Source: Tannerella sp.
Lineage (GTDB): Bacteria > Bacteroidota > Bacteroidia > Bacteroidales > Tannerellaceae
Reading direction: 5' to 3'
NCBI GenBank assembly: GCA_031271245.1
Contig: JAISWC010000293.1
Location: 1-6,555, forward strand
DNA length: 6,555 nt
A program made the position numbers and the translations under genes. This document shows positions 1-5,525 of this stretch, piece by piece (position 1 is the stretch's first letter; each line of letters opens with the position of its first letter). The notes beneath the pieces were generated by a model that saw only the letters and a program-made list of their open reading frames with translations, was not told the DNA's origin and searched no databases.

Positions 1-364
1 CGGACTCACTTTTATCGACAGGAACTGTTCCAGTATCTCATGGCTGCGGGCATAACATTCCAAATGTCCCGCATATGTCATCAACTCCTGCATGTAAGGG
101 CTTATCCCAAAGCCAGGTCTGAGGCCAACCATAGATGGATTTGTCTTGATGATGGCTATTTCTCCAAACCGGGTGAGCGTTTTTTTTACGTCTATTTTCC
201 GTTGCAGACGCTTCATTCAACTGTTTTTCCATATACTCACTGCCCGGTCTTTGCCATAAGTCTACAAAAGATTTTTCGTAATCGCAAAAATTTGGTTGAC
301 TCTTTAGTGATTCAAATTCTTCGTAATACTGGGATGCTACTGATAAAAATTTTCCCCTGTTCAT
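1..364 (-). pseudogene. Frameshifted IS transposase, N-terminal part (ISKra4/ISLre2-like), cut by window edge
   Basis: A leftward reading frame starts at ATG 362-364 and runs about 60 codons to a motif RRKK encoded by a run of eight A (T at 180-187). In the starting frame it then gives unrelated residues and stops at 38-40. Dropping one A switches to a frame that stays open to base 1 and reads TRFGEI, then GISPYMQELMTYAGHLECYA, then EQFLSIKVSP. The basic stretch, the RFGEI strand and the ISP-LQEL-Y-G block are what I recognise from ISKra4/ISLre2-like (UPF0236-like) transposases; the exact IS family is recalled, not searched. The catalytic domain would lie to the left, outside the window. The A8 run could be an inactivating indel or a slippage site that lets some full-length transposase be made. 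No terminal inverted repeat can be identified, because the other end is not present. Confidence 0.62.
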
Positions 365-543
365 ATTTTATGGTTCGTTCAAAATCATATAAAAATCACG
401 GAATTTCCAAGCGCATGCAATGAAAAACAGTTTTTTACAGAGGAAAGATACTTATTTAACGCGACAATTTGAATTGCACCCTACATTTGTTTTCATAAAC
501 ACCTCTATTTATCACAGGATTATTATTGGGCCGTAAAGGCAGT

Positions 544-573
544 GATTTTTTTCTTGCAGGGAGGAAAAAAATC
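544..573. repeat. Perfect 10-bp inverted repeat with 10-nt loop
   Basis: GATTTTTTTC at 544-553 is exactly complementary to GAAAAAAATC at 564-573, separated by a 10-nt G-rich loop (TTGCAGGGAG). The stem is almost all A-T, so it would be a weak RNA terminator, and no gene ends just before it on the + strand. It lies just upstream of the candidate promoter for the gene at 641. It could be a protein-binding palindrome, an IS-end-related sequence, or chance in AT-rich DNA. Confidence 0.45.
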
Positions 574-579
574 TCCGTG

Positions 580-610
580 TTTCCGTGTTTGAAAAAAAGT
601 TGTATTTTTG
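580..610 (+). promoter_or_regulatory. Candidate Bacteroidetes sigma-ABfr-type promoter for the 641-3713 block
   Basis: TATTTTTG at 603-610 matches the Bacteroidetes -7 consensus TAnnTTTG exactly. TTTC at 580-583 is one mismatch from the -33 TTTG and lies 19 nt upstream, close to the known spacing. Transcription would start near 615-618, giving a leader of about 25 nt before ATG 641. A second exact -7 box, TACATTTG at 482-489, has no clear -33 partner; if used, its leader would include the inverted repeat at 544-573. Confidence 0.5.
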
Positions 611-640
611 TCCGGGTTTTGCTACTAAACAGAAACGGAT

Positions 641-1387
641 ATGCAACGAAAAGACATCTTTAACCAGTTCCAGAAGTTCCTGCATGAAACGGAAGGGGAT
701 TTTCATATCCTCGAACAGCGGGTGCCGGTGGAAGTTCAAATGGACTATTTCAACCATTCCAACCGGTTGCGCAAGTCTCTGCCCCGGTTGAGCGAGGCGG
801 ACTGTGAAGAATATCTCGCCCGGTTGCAGTCGCCGGACATGCCGGAGAAACAGAAAAAACAGCTTCTTTCCATCCTGGCCATATCCAGGCAGGCAAAGGC
901 TTACGGGGTACTGAAACAGTATGTGACGGAATGTGCCCCGGCGTTAAGCCACTGGACGTACATGGCGCTGATGGAGAGCCGGATGACGCTGGAATCCGAT
1001 CTGTCCGACGAAAAGCAAATCTACATCTCTACCGGACTGGGGGGCGAGGGGCAACGGCTCCGGTTCTTCATCCTGCTGATTGCTTCCGCCGATGCTCCGT
1101 TTCCGGACTATCAGCGGCAAGTGATCGAGCGGGAATTTGCCTATTTCCTGTTGAGGGAAAACGGAAAAATCGAACGCCTGACCGTCCGCGAAAGACATGT
1201 GGAACTCCTCGTGCTGCTTCCGATACAGACAAACATTAAATATTTGCTGGAGACAATCGTCCGCGAATGTAACCAGTACGGTAATTTCCTGTCGGATGAC
1301 ATGACGGTAACGAACGTGAAGGAATTGACCGGCGACGAAATCTCCAAGATTCTGCAATTGCATGGAAATCATCAGACAAGGTCTTAA
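641..1387 (+). CDS. Conserved Bacteroidales protein of unknown function
   Basis: A 248-aa soluble protein with no signal peptide and no membrane segment. Residues 1-115 look mostly helical, with charged repeats that could form HEAT-like helical pairs (for example 50-95), though I see no clear repeat unit. The more conserved-looking middle contains a glycine-rich patch (STGLGGEGQRLRFF, 130-143), followed by a hydrophobic segment and a C-terminal part with alternating strand and helix character (about 185-245). I do not recognise a catalytic motif and can give no function. I believe similar proteins occur as hypothetical proteins in Bacteroidales, from memory only. It has a plausible promoter at 580-610, and its last 26 bp overlap the GtrA-family gene, so the two are probably translated together. 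The start at 641 is the first ATG in the frame; the Shine-Dalgarno is weak. Confidence 0.82.
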   Translation: MQRKDIFNQFQKFLHETEGDFHILEQRVPVEVQMDYFNHSNRLRKSLPRLSEADCEEYLARLQSPDMPEKQKKQLLSILAISRQAKAYGVLKQYVTECAPALSHWTYMALMESRMTLESDLSDEKQIYISTGLGGEGQRLRFFILLIASADAPFPDYQRQVIEREFAYFLLRENGKIERLTVRERHVELLVLLPIQTNIKYLLETIVRECNQYGNFLSDDMTVTNVKELTGDEISKILQLHGNHQTRS

Positions 1388-1793
1388 ATACGGAGTGGTA
1401 GGCATCGGAAACACACTGCTTTCGCTGGTGATTATCTGGATCATGACCCGGTACGGCGGATGCACGCCTGCGTTTTCGAATTTCACAGGATATGCCGCCG
1501 GACTGATAAACAGTTATCTGTGGAACAGGCAGTGGACGTTCCGCAGCAATGTAAAGTGGAAAAGCGGCGCCATTCGCTTTTTCGGAGTCTTTGCCGTGTG
1601 CTACGTGCTGCAACTGGGTGTGCTGCTGCTGCTGAACCGGTACTGTCCGGAACATCCGCCGGCGTATGACCTTTTCAGTCCCCTGTGGCTCCGGTTCAAG
1701 GTAGACCCGCTGTTCTACAACCAGATCCTGTCTACCGCCTTTTATACGGTCATTAATTTTATAATCAACAAGTTTTATACATTCAAAACCTGA
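1362..1793 (+). CDS. GtrA-family integral membrane protein (putative lipid-linked sugar flippase)
   Basis: A 143-aa protein with four predicted transmembrane segments at about residues 10-28, 38-56, 70-91 and 118-136, the size and topology of the GtrA family (PF04138). Family hallmarks are visible: the opening KYGVVGIGNTLLSLV, the second-helix block GYAAGLINSYLWNRQWTFRS with its N and WNR-WTF residues, and the closing NFIINKFYTFK. GtrA proteins are thought to move polyprenyl-phosphate-linked sugars across the inner membrane for glycosylation of O antigen, cell-wall polymers or other glycolipids. The gene starts inside the end of the preceding gene and is followed after 6 nt by a GT2 glycosyltransferase, the classic partner. 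The start is well fixed because the first conserved motif begins at residue 9. The loop at about 92-117 between helices 3 and 4 is fairly long; its role is unknown. Confidence 0.92.
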   Translation: MEIIRQGLKYGVVGIGNTLLSLVIIWIMTRYGGCTPAFSNFTGYAAGLINSYLWNRQWTFRSNVKWKSGAIRFFGVFAVCYVLQLGVLLLLNRYCPEHPPAYDLFSPLWLRFKVDPLFYNQILSTAFYTVINFIINKFYTFKT

Positions 1794-1799
1794 ACACGC

Positions 1800-2792
1800 A
1801 TGGAAAAACTGTCCATTATTATTCCCTGCTATAACGAAGAAGCGTCGCTGCCGACCTCTTACCGGCGTACGCGGGACGTACTGAACACGGTCGAATACGA
1901 CACAGAAATCATTTATGTGAACGATGGCAGCCGGGACCGTACCCGGGCGATGCTGGACGAAATCGCCGCGACGGACGCGCAGGTCAAAGTGATTCATTTC
2001 TCCCGGAACTTCGGACATCAGCCGGCCGTATCCGCCGGCATCAAACATTGCGACGCCGACTGGGCGATCATCATGGATGCCGACCTGCAAGACCCGCCGG
2101 AACTGATCCCCGACATCCTGCAGCGGTGCAGGGAGGAACAGGCCAACAGCGTCTACTGCGTCCGCCGGTCGCGCGAGAATGAGAGCCGGTTCAAGCGCAT
2201 TTCCGCCAAGTTCTTCTATCGCACGCTGAACCGGATGATGAACGAGGTGAAATTTCCGCTGGACACGGGCGATTTCCGGCTGATTGACCGGAAGATCATG
2301 ACTGAATTTAAACAGTTGCATGAACAGGGGAAATACATTCGCGGCCTGATCAGTTGGATCGGGTTCAGGCAAGTCCCGTTTTATTACGAACGGAAGGCGC
2401 GCGTGGCCGGCGAAACGAAATATCCTTTTCGCAAGATGCTGAGATTTGCTTCGACCGCCCTGCTCTACTTTTCCAAAAAACCGCTCCAGATGATGATGGG
2501 ACTGGGATTCTTTGCCGTACTGGTGGGCATTTTCCTGGCCTTCTGGTTCACACTGGGCAAAATCTACGGTTTCAGCAATGCCGAAACAGGCTGGACATCG
2601 CTGATGACCGTCATCATCTTTTTCGGCGGCGTCCAGTTGCTGACGGTCGGCGTACTGGGACAGTACATCGGCGTGCTTTTCGACGAAATCAAAAAACGCC
2701 CCGAGTATATCATCGACGAAAGACGGAATTTCGTCAACAATCAGCCTGAAACAAATCAGGAAAGTGAATTTCAAAAAATATCCATGCGATGA
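1800..2792 (+). CDS. GT2 glycosyltransferase, polyprenyl-phosphate sugar transferase (GtrB/DPM1/ArnC-like)
   Basis: A 330-aa protein with an N-terminal GT-A domain (about 1-225) and two C-terminal transmembrane helices (about 232-254 and 268-292). Motifs in order: IIIPCYNEE (6-14), nucleotide-binding NDGSRDRT (41-48), metal-binding DADLQDPP (93-100), GDFRLIDR (157-164), and the R-x-x-GETKYPFRKM segment (201-213) typical of bactoprenol and dolichol phosphate sugar transferases. Family knowledge: such enzymes transfer a hexose, or a modified sugar such as aminoarabinose, from a nucleotide sugar to undecaprenyl phosphate on the cytoplasmic face; GtrA then flips it. The sugar cannot be read from the sequence. 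The RPEYIIDERRN tail (300-310) is a common C-terminal feature of this group. The gene follows gtrA-like by 6 nt, and its stop TGA overlaps an ATG at 2789 (ATGA), a hallmark of translational coupling to the acyltransferase frame downstream. Confidence 0.93.
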   Translation: MEKLSIIIPCYNEEASLPTSYRRTRDVLNTVEYDTEIIYVNDGSRDRTRAMLDEIAATDAQVKVIHFSRNFGHQPAVSAGIKHCDADWAIIMDADLQDPPELIPDILQRCREEQANSVYCVRRSRENESRFKRISAKFFYRTLNRMMNEVKFPLDTGDFRLIDRKIMTEFKQLHEQGKYIRGLISWIGFRQVPFYYERKARVAGETKYPFRKMLRFASTALLYFSKKPLQMMMGLGFFAVLVGIFLAFWFTLGKIYGFSNAETGWTSLMTVIIFFGGVQLLTVGVLGQYIGVLFDEIKKRPEYIIDERRNFVNNQPETNQESEFQKISMR

Positions 2793-2872
2793 ATTACAAT
2801 TTCAAAAGAAATACCGTCAAGTGTTTTAAAATGTTAAGATGGGGGGGGGGGCAAATCCCTTATTTCCAGTAA
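2789..2872 (+). other. Leader ORF that enters the G tract: probable true 5' end of the acyltransferase gene, out of frame here
   Basis: ATG 2789-2791 overlaps the glycosyltransferase stop as ATGA. The frame runs 27 codons, through a second in-frame ATG at 2831 and the 11-G tract, then stops at TAA 2870-2872. If the tract had 10 or 13 G, the same frame would continue with KSLISSNLGC into Met 2883 and on to the acyltransferase stop at 3713, giving 307 aa. That extension supplies the residues before the conserved SLLP helix that LpxL-type proteins normally have and that the 2883 start lacks. The interpretation as coding DNA is inference; the reading frames themselves are read directly. Confidence 0.65.
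2841..2851. repeat. 11-G homopolymer, probable phase-variation tract
   Basis: An uninterrupted run of 11 G preceded by AAGAT and followed by CAAATCCC. It is much longer than any other G or C run in the window (six at most). Poly-G runs of this length at the 5' end of surface-modification genes are classic slipped-strand mispairing sites in other bacteria. The three length classes give three different N-terminal outcomes for the acyltransferase. Exact length in a clonal population, or in a consensus assembly, is uncertain. Confidence 0.85.
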
Positions 2873-2882
2873 TTTAGGATGT

Positions 2883-3713
2883 ATGTTCCTGCCTGTGTAC
2901 TTGCTGAGTCTGCTTCCGATGTCCTTTTTATACGGGTTGTCCAAAATAACATACCTGTTCCTCTTTCACTTGTTTGCCTACCGGAAACCGGTTGTGATAC
3001 AGAACATCTCCCGCTCTTTCCCCGAAAAGCAATACTGGGAGGTGGATGCGACTGTGAAGGATTTTTATCATTCCTTCTGTGATAACCTGGCTGAGATTGT
3101 GAAGTCCGCTTCCATCCCTGCGCTACGGCAAAAGGAGAAAGTTCGGCTGATTGGTTTTGAACTGGTAACAAATCAAATAAAGCAGGGAAAGCATGTAATA
3201 GCAAGCATGGGACATTGCGGAAACTGGGAAATACTGAACATCCTTCCCTCCCTGTTCGATACGGACATGTATGCGGTATATAAACCTCTGTCGGTAAAAT
3301 GTGTGGACAGGCTGTTTTTGAAAATCCGTTCCCGTTTCGGCATGAACCTGATACCCGATAAATCCGTTGCCCGTCACCTCATGTCAAACCGGATTCCATC
3401 GCTGTATTTTTTTCTCGCCGACCAGTGTCCCGCAGTTGTAAACCAAACCTACCGGTTCGATTTCCTGCATCAGAAGACGAGCGTATTTCCGGGTGTGGAA
3501 AAATTAGCCGGCAAGACCGGCGCCTGTGTGGTTTATCTCCATAACGTCCGCATTTCGCGTGGACTATACCGGATTGAATGCAGGGAAATCACTGCGGATT
3601 CCCGGTCTGTCGATGCAACGGAAATCACCCGCCGCTACGTCCGCCTGCTGGAACAGAACATCCGTGAGAATCCGGGCGGATGGCTCTGGTCGCACAAGCG
3701 CTGGAAACGGTAA
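2883..3713 (+). CDS. LpxL/HtrB-type lipid A (late) acyltransferase, apparently phase-variable
   Basis: The visible frame from ATG 2883 encodes 276 aa of the LpxL/LpxM/HtrB family (PF03279). It starts with a membrane-associated segment containing SLLP and a later helix (about 1-32), then YRKPVVIQNISRSFPEK (33-49), the catalytic H-x4-E in GHCGNWE (H111, E116), YKPLSVKCVDRLF (133-145), FFLADQCP (176-183), and the family's C-terminal signature NPGGWLWSHKRWKR (263-276). These enzymes transfer an acyl chain from acyl-ACP to a lipid A precursor, or in Bacteroidetes sometimes to other lipids, at the inner membrane. The family usually has about 290-310 residues, and this start lacks the residues expected before the SLLP helix. 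The upstream frame is open back through the G tract at 10 or 13 G, to ATG 2789. As sequenced (11 G), only the shortened form from 2883 could be made, by internal initiation, or nothing functional. The gene looks less GC-rich than the leftward operon. Confidence 0.88.
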   Translation: MFLPVYLLSLLPMSFLYGLSKITYLFLFHLFAYRKPVVIQNISRSFPEKQYWEVDATVKDFYHSFCDNLAEIVKSASIPALRQKEKVRLIGFELVTNQIKQGKHVIASMGHCGNWEILNILPSLFDTDMYAVYKPLSVKCVDRLFLKIRSRFGMNLIPDKSVARHLMSNRIPSLYFFLADQCPAVVNQTYRFDFLHQKTSVFPGVEKLAGKTGACVVYLHNVRISRGLYRIECREITADSRSVDATEITRRYVRLLEQNIRENPGGWLWSHKRWKR

Positions 3714-3717
3714 AAGA

Positions 3718-3746
3718 AGACTGTAGAACCGTTCAAAAAACAGTCT
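3718..3746. terminator. Possible bidirectional terminator between convergent genes
   Basis: AGACTGT (3718-3724) and ACAGTCT (3740-3746) form a 7-bp stem around a 15-nt loop, in the 34 bp between the stop of the acyltransferase (3713) and the stop of the leftward acyltransferase (3748). An A run (3735-3740) lies on the 3' arm side rather than a clean U tract after the stem, so the hairpin is a weak terminator candidate. Position between convergent genes is the main argument. Confidence 0.35.
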
Positions 3747-3747
3747 C

Positions 3748-4572
3748 TCACCGGTCGCCGTAAGTGGAATGATACAGGAGGTTTGCCAGTTCGTTGTCGT
3801 CTCCGTATTGACGGAGGACTTTGGGCAAAAGCGGTTCGCGGATATGGACATGCAGCGTCTGGCCGCGCTTGTTGAACGCTTCGGACGGGACACGCAGGAT
3901 GCGCAGTTTCCAGTTGATTTTTCCCAACCAGTAGAAAAAACGCGAGTTGCGACAGTCGAAATAAACGGGATAAACCGGTACGCCGGCCTTGCGAATCAGT
4001 CGAATCACATTGTGAGTCCAGGGCAAATCGCGTATCTGTTTTTTCCGGTTCAGGAAAGACATGGCGCCGGCGGGGAAAAAACCGGCCGGATGTCCGTTTT
4101 TCAGGTGTCCGAGCGCGAGCCTGACGCCGTTGACGTTGGCGCGGTTGGGGCCGGCCTCGGGGTCGGTACGGGGCACGACCGATATGAAATTGTCTTTCAT
4201 GGCGCCGATTCTCGTCAGCACGCCGTTGACCATGACACAGAAGTCGTCGCGCCGCGAGGCGAAAATATCGATCAGGATGATGCCGTCCAGCGAACCGACG
4301 GGGTGGTTCGATACGGTGATGAATGCGCCGGGTGGCAGCGAATCAAGCCGTTCGGCGCCGTGTATCTCGTACTTTACATCCATCAGCGGGTCGGACAGCA
4401 AAGCCGACGTGAACGCCGACCCGCTCAAATGGCAATGGCTGGCATGAATCCGGTTCACCTTGTCCATGCCGATCAGTTTCAGCAGCTTTTTTCCCAGAAA
4501 AGTCCCCAGCCTGCTGCTGAAAACAGGAGACATTTCCTTCAAGTCGTCTATATCAATTACTGTTTTTTTCAT
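3748..4572 (-). CDS. GlsA/hemolysin-type lysophospholipid acyltransferase (PlsC superfamily, HX5D variant)
   Basis: A 274-aa protein. The block SNHPVGSLDG (88-97) is the acyltransferase active site: His90 and Asp96 are five residues apart, not four as in classical PlsC. That spacing is what I recall for the GlsA/hemolysin A group (NHPLGGLDG), whose members add the O-linked acyl chain to glycine or ornithine lipids in Bacteroides and relatives. FFPAGAMS (165-172) replaces the FPEGTRS motif, and YPVYFDCRNSRFFYWLG (201-217) is another feature of this group. No membrane helix is obvious. The start at 4572 fits the family's N-terminus (MKKTVIDIDDL) and leaves 22 nt after the preceding gene. ATG 4608 (MSSDKII) would overlap that gene by 14 bp and is the alternative; longer forms run inside the upstream gene. 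It is the last gene of the leftward operon. Its acceptor here is unknown; the context with a CDP-alcohol phosphotransferase suggests a lipid rather than a glycine lipid specifically. Confidence 0.88.
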   Translation of the reverse strand: MKKTVIDIDDLKEMSPVFSSRLGTFLGKKLLKLIGMDKVNRIHASHCHLSGSAFTSALLSDPLMDVKYEIHGAERLDSLPPGAFITVSNHPVGSLDGIILIDIFASRRDDFCVMVNGVLTRIGAMKDNFISVVPRTDPEAGPNRANVNGVRLALGHLKNGHPAGFFPAGAMSFLNRKKQIRDLPWTHNVIRLIRKAGVPVYPVYFDCRNSRFFYWLGKINWKLRILRVPSEAFNKRGQTLHVHIREPLLPKVLRQYGDDNELANLLYHSTYGDR

Positions 4573-4594
4573 TCCTTCGTCAATACATATTATC

Positions 4595-5518
4595 TTATCC
4601 GAACTCATGGCCTGCGACTTTTTCGGCGATCCGGCGGCACATTTTCTCATGCTTCCGGACCGACAGCCACAGGACCAGGTTGAGTACAATCCCTTCATAA
4701 ATGAAATACACCCATACGTGTCCGCTTAACACGACCGTAAAGAGGATGACGGTGCGGCCGTTGAACGTCATCAGGTCGACGTAGCGTTTCATCAGCCGGC
4801 GGCTTTGCCTGCGGAAATCCTGCCGGAGCGTTTCCGGCAGGTCGTCGCCGTAGCGTTCGTGAAGGGTTTTCATCAGCCGCTGCAGCGCCGGCGTCAACTG
4901 TTCCTGCAGGCCGGTATAGGCTTCGTACAGAACATAAAAAAATTTATACAGGCCTCTTTTCATGGTTTTTTGCCGCGCCTTTACCTGCTCCAGGCTGCGA
5001 AATTCGCTGCCCTTTTCCCTGCTTACGAAATAGAGATGCAGCGTTTTGTAATAATCCGTGATATTGGCCTGCACCAGGTGGGAGAAGCCGGAAAGGGTGG
5101 CCGGCAGGAAAAACCACGCGGTTCCGAAGGCATGGGTCAATTGCAGGGCAAACGCTACATAGATCAGCGTAAACCAGATGTCGCTGGCCACGCCGTCCAG
5201 GATGCGGCCTATTTCCGATTTCCGCCCCGTCAGACGCGCCAGCTGGCCGTCGACGCAGTCCAGCACGTTGGCCAGGATCATCAGCAGAATGCCCGCCAGG
5301 CTACAGGTCCACCGGTTGAAATAGAACAGGTATCCACTGCCGGCGCCGACGAAAATGGAGACGACGGTCACCATGTTCGGCGTGATTTTTGTGTTACGGA
5401 ACGCACACGCCAGCCGATAGCCGACAGGGCGATAAAAATACAGGTCAAGAGCGTTTTCCGTTTCCACGGACTTGAGCGACAATTCAAATTCCTCTTCTTT
5501 CTGTTTATTCTTCTTCAT
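4595..5518 (-). CDS. CDP-alcohol phosphotransferase family membrane protein
   Basis: 307 aa from ATG 5518. It carries the CDP-OH-P signature DCVDGQLARL at residues 87-96, followed by GRILDGVASD at 104-113 (D87, D90, G91, A94, R95, G104, D108). The usual signature is D-x2-D-G-x2-A-R-x8-G-x3-D-x3-D. Here the residue at the last Asp position is Ser112, with Asp113 next to it. Hydrophobic segments occur near 48-67, 71-87, 113-129 and 133-148, and again near the C-terminus (about 256-286), consistent with an integral membrane enzyme; a charged stretch of about 90 residues (165-250) lies between. The family moves a phosphoalcohol from CDP to a second alcohol, making phospholipids or phosphodiester head groups. 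The substrate is not identifiable. The start at 5518 follows the SDR stop by 7 nt; ATG 5539 (MLINERK) would overlap it by 14 bp. The stop overlaps a possible ATG (4608) of the next gene. Confidence 0.88.
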   Translation of the reverse strand: MKKNKQKEEEFELSLKSVETENALDLYFYRPVGYRLACAFRNTKITPNMVTVVSIFVGAGSGYLFYFNRWTCSLAGILLMILANVLDCVDGQLARLTGRKSEIGRILDGVASDIWFTLIYVAFALQLTHAFGTAWFFLPATLSGFSHLVQANITDYYKTLHLYFVSREKGSEFRSLEQVKARQKTMKRGLYKFFYVLYEAYTGLQEQLTPALQRLMKTLHERYGDDLPETLRQDFRRQSRRLMKRYVDLMTFNGRTVILFTVVLSGHVWVYFIYEGIVLNLVLWLSVRKHEKMCRRIAEKVAGHEFG

Positions 5519-5525
5519 TTTTCGT

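Larger units (their letters stand above)
365..640. other. AT-rich intergenic region between IS remnant and conserved gene
   Basis: This is about 275 bp between two divergent genes. I see no credible coding sequence; short ORFs here on either strand show no recognisable protein. It should contain the outer end of the IS element, but no boundary or target duplication can be called from one end. It holds a perfect 10-bp inverted repeat (544-573), a tandem 8-mer CCGTGTTT (575-582 and 583-590), and two TAnnTTTG boxes (482-489 and 603-610). Confidence 0.6.

Noticed and set aside
465..476. Near-palindrome CAATTTGAATTG as a regulatory site
   Set aside because: Only five complementary bases per arm in AT-rich DNA; chance is likely.
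1236..2774. A 512-codon open frame on the minus strand, opposite GtrA and the GT2 gene
   Set aside because: The + strand carries two unmistakable families with all motifs over the same bases; the minus frame has no recognisable domain and a composition typical of an antisense shadow of GC-rich codons.
2793..2882. The G tract as a spacer in a promoter for the acyltransferase
   Set aside because: No TAnnTTTG box with a correctly placed -33 element flanks the tract; the best match, TAATTTAG at 2870, is imperfect and lies downstream. The coding-frame explanation fits better.
3769..4683. A 304-codon + strand frame over the leftward acyltransferase
   Set aside because: It is antisense to a gene with a clear NHPVGSLDG active site, and its translation is low-complexity in Gln, Arg and Val with no domain.
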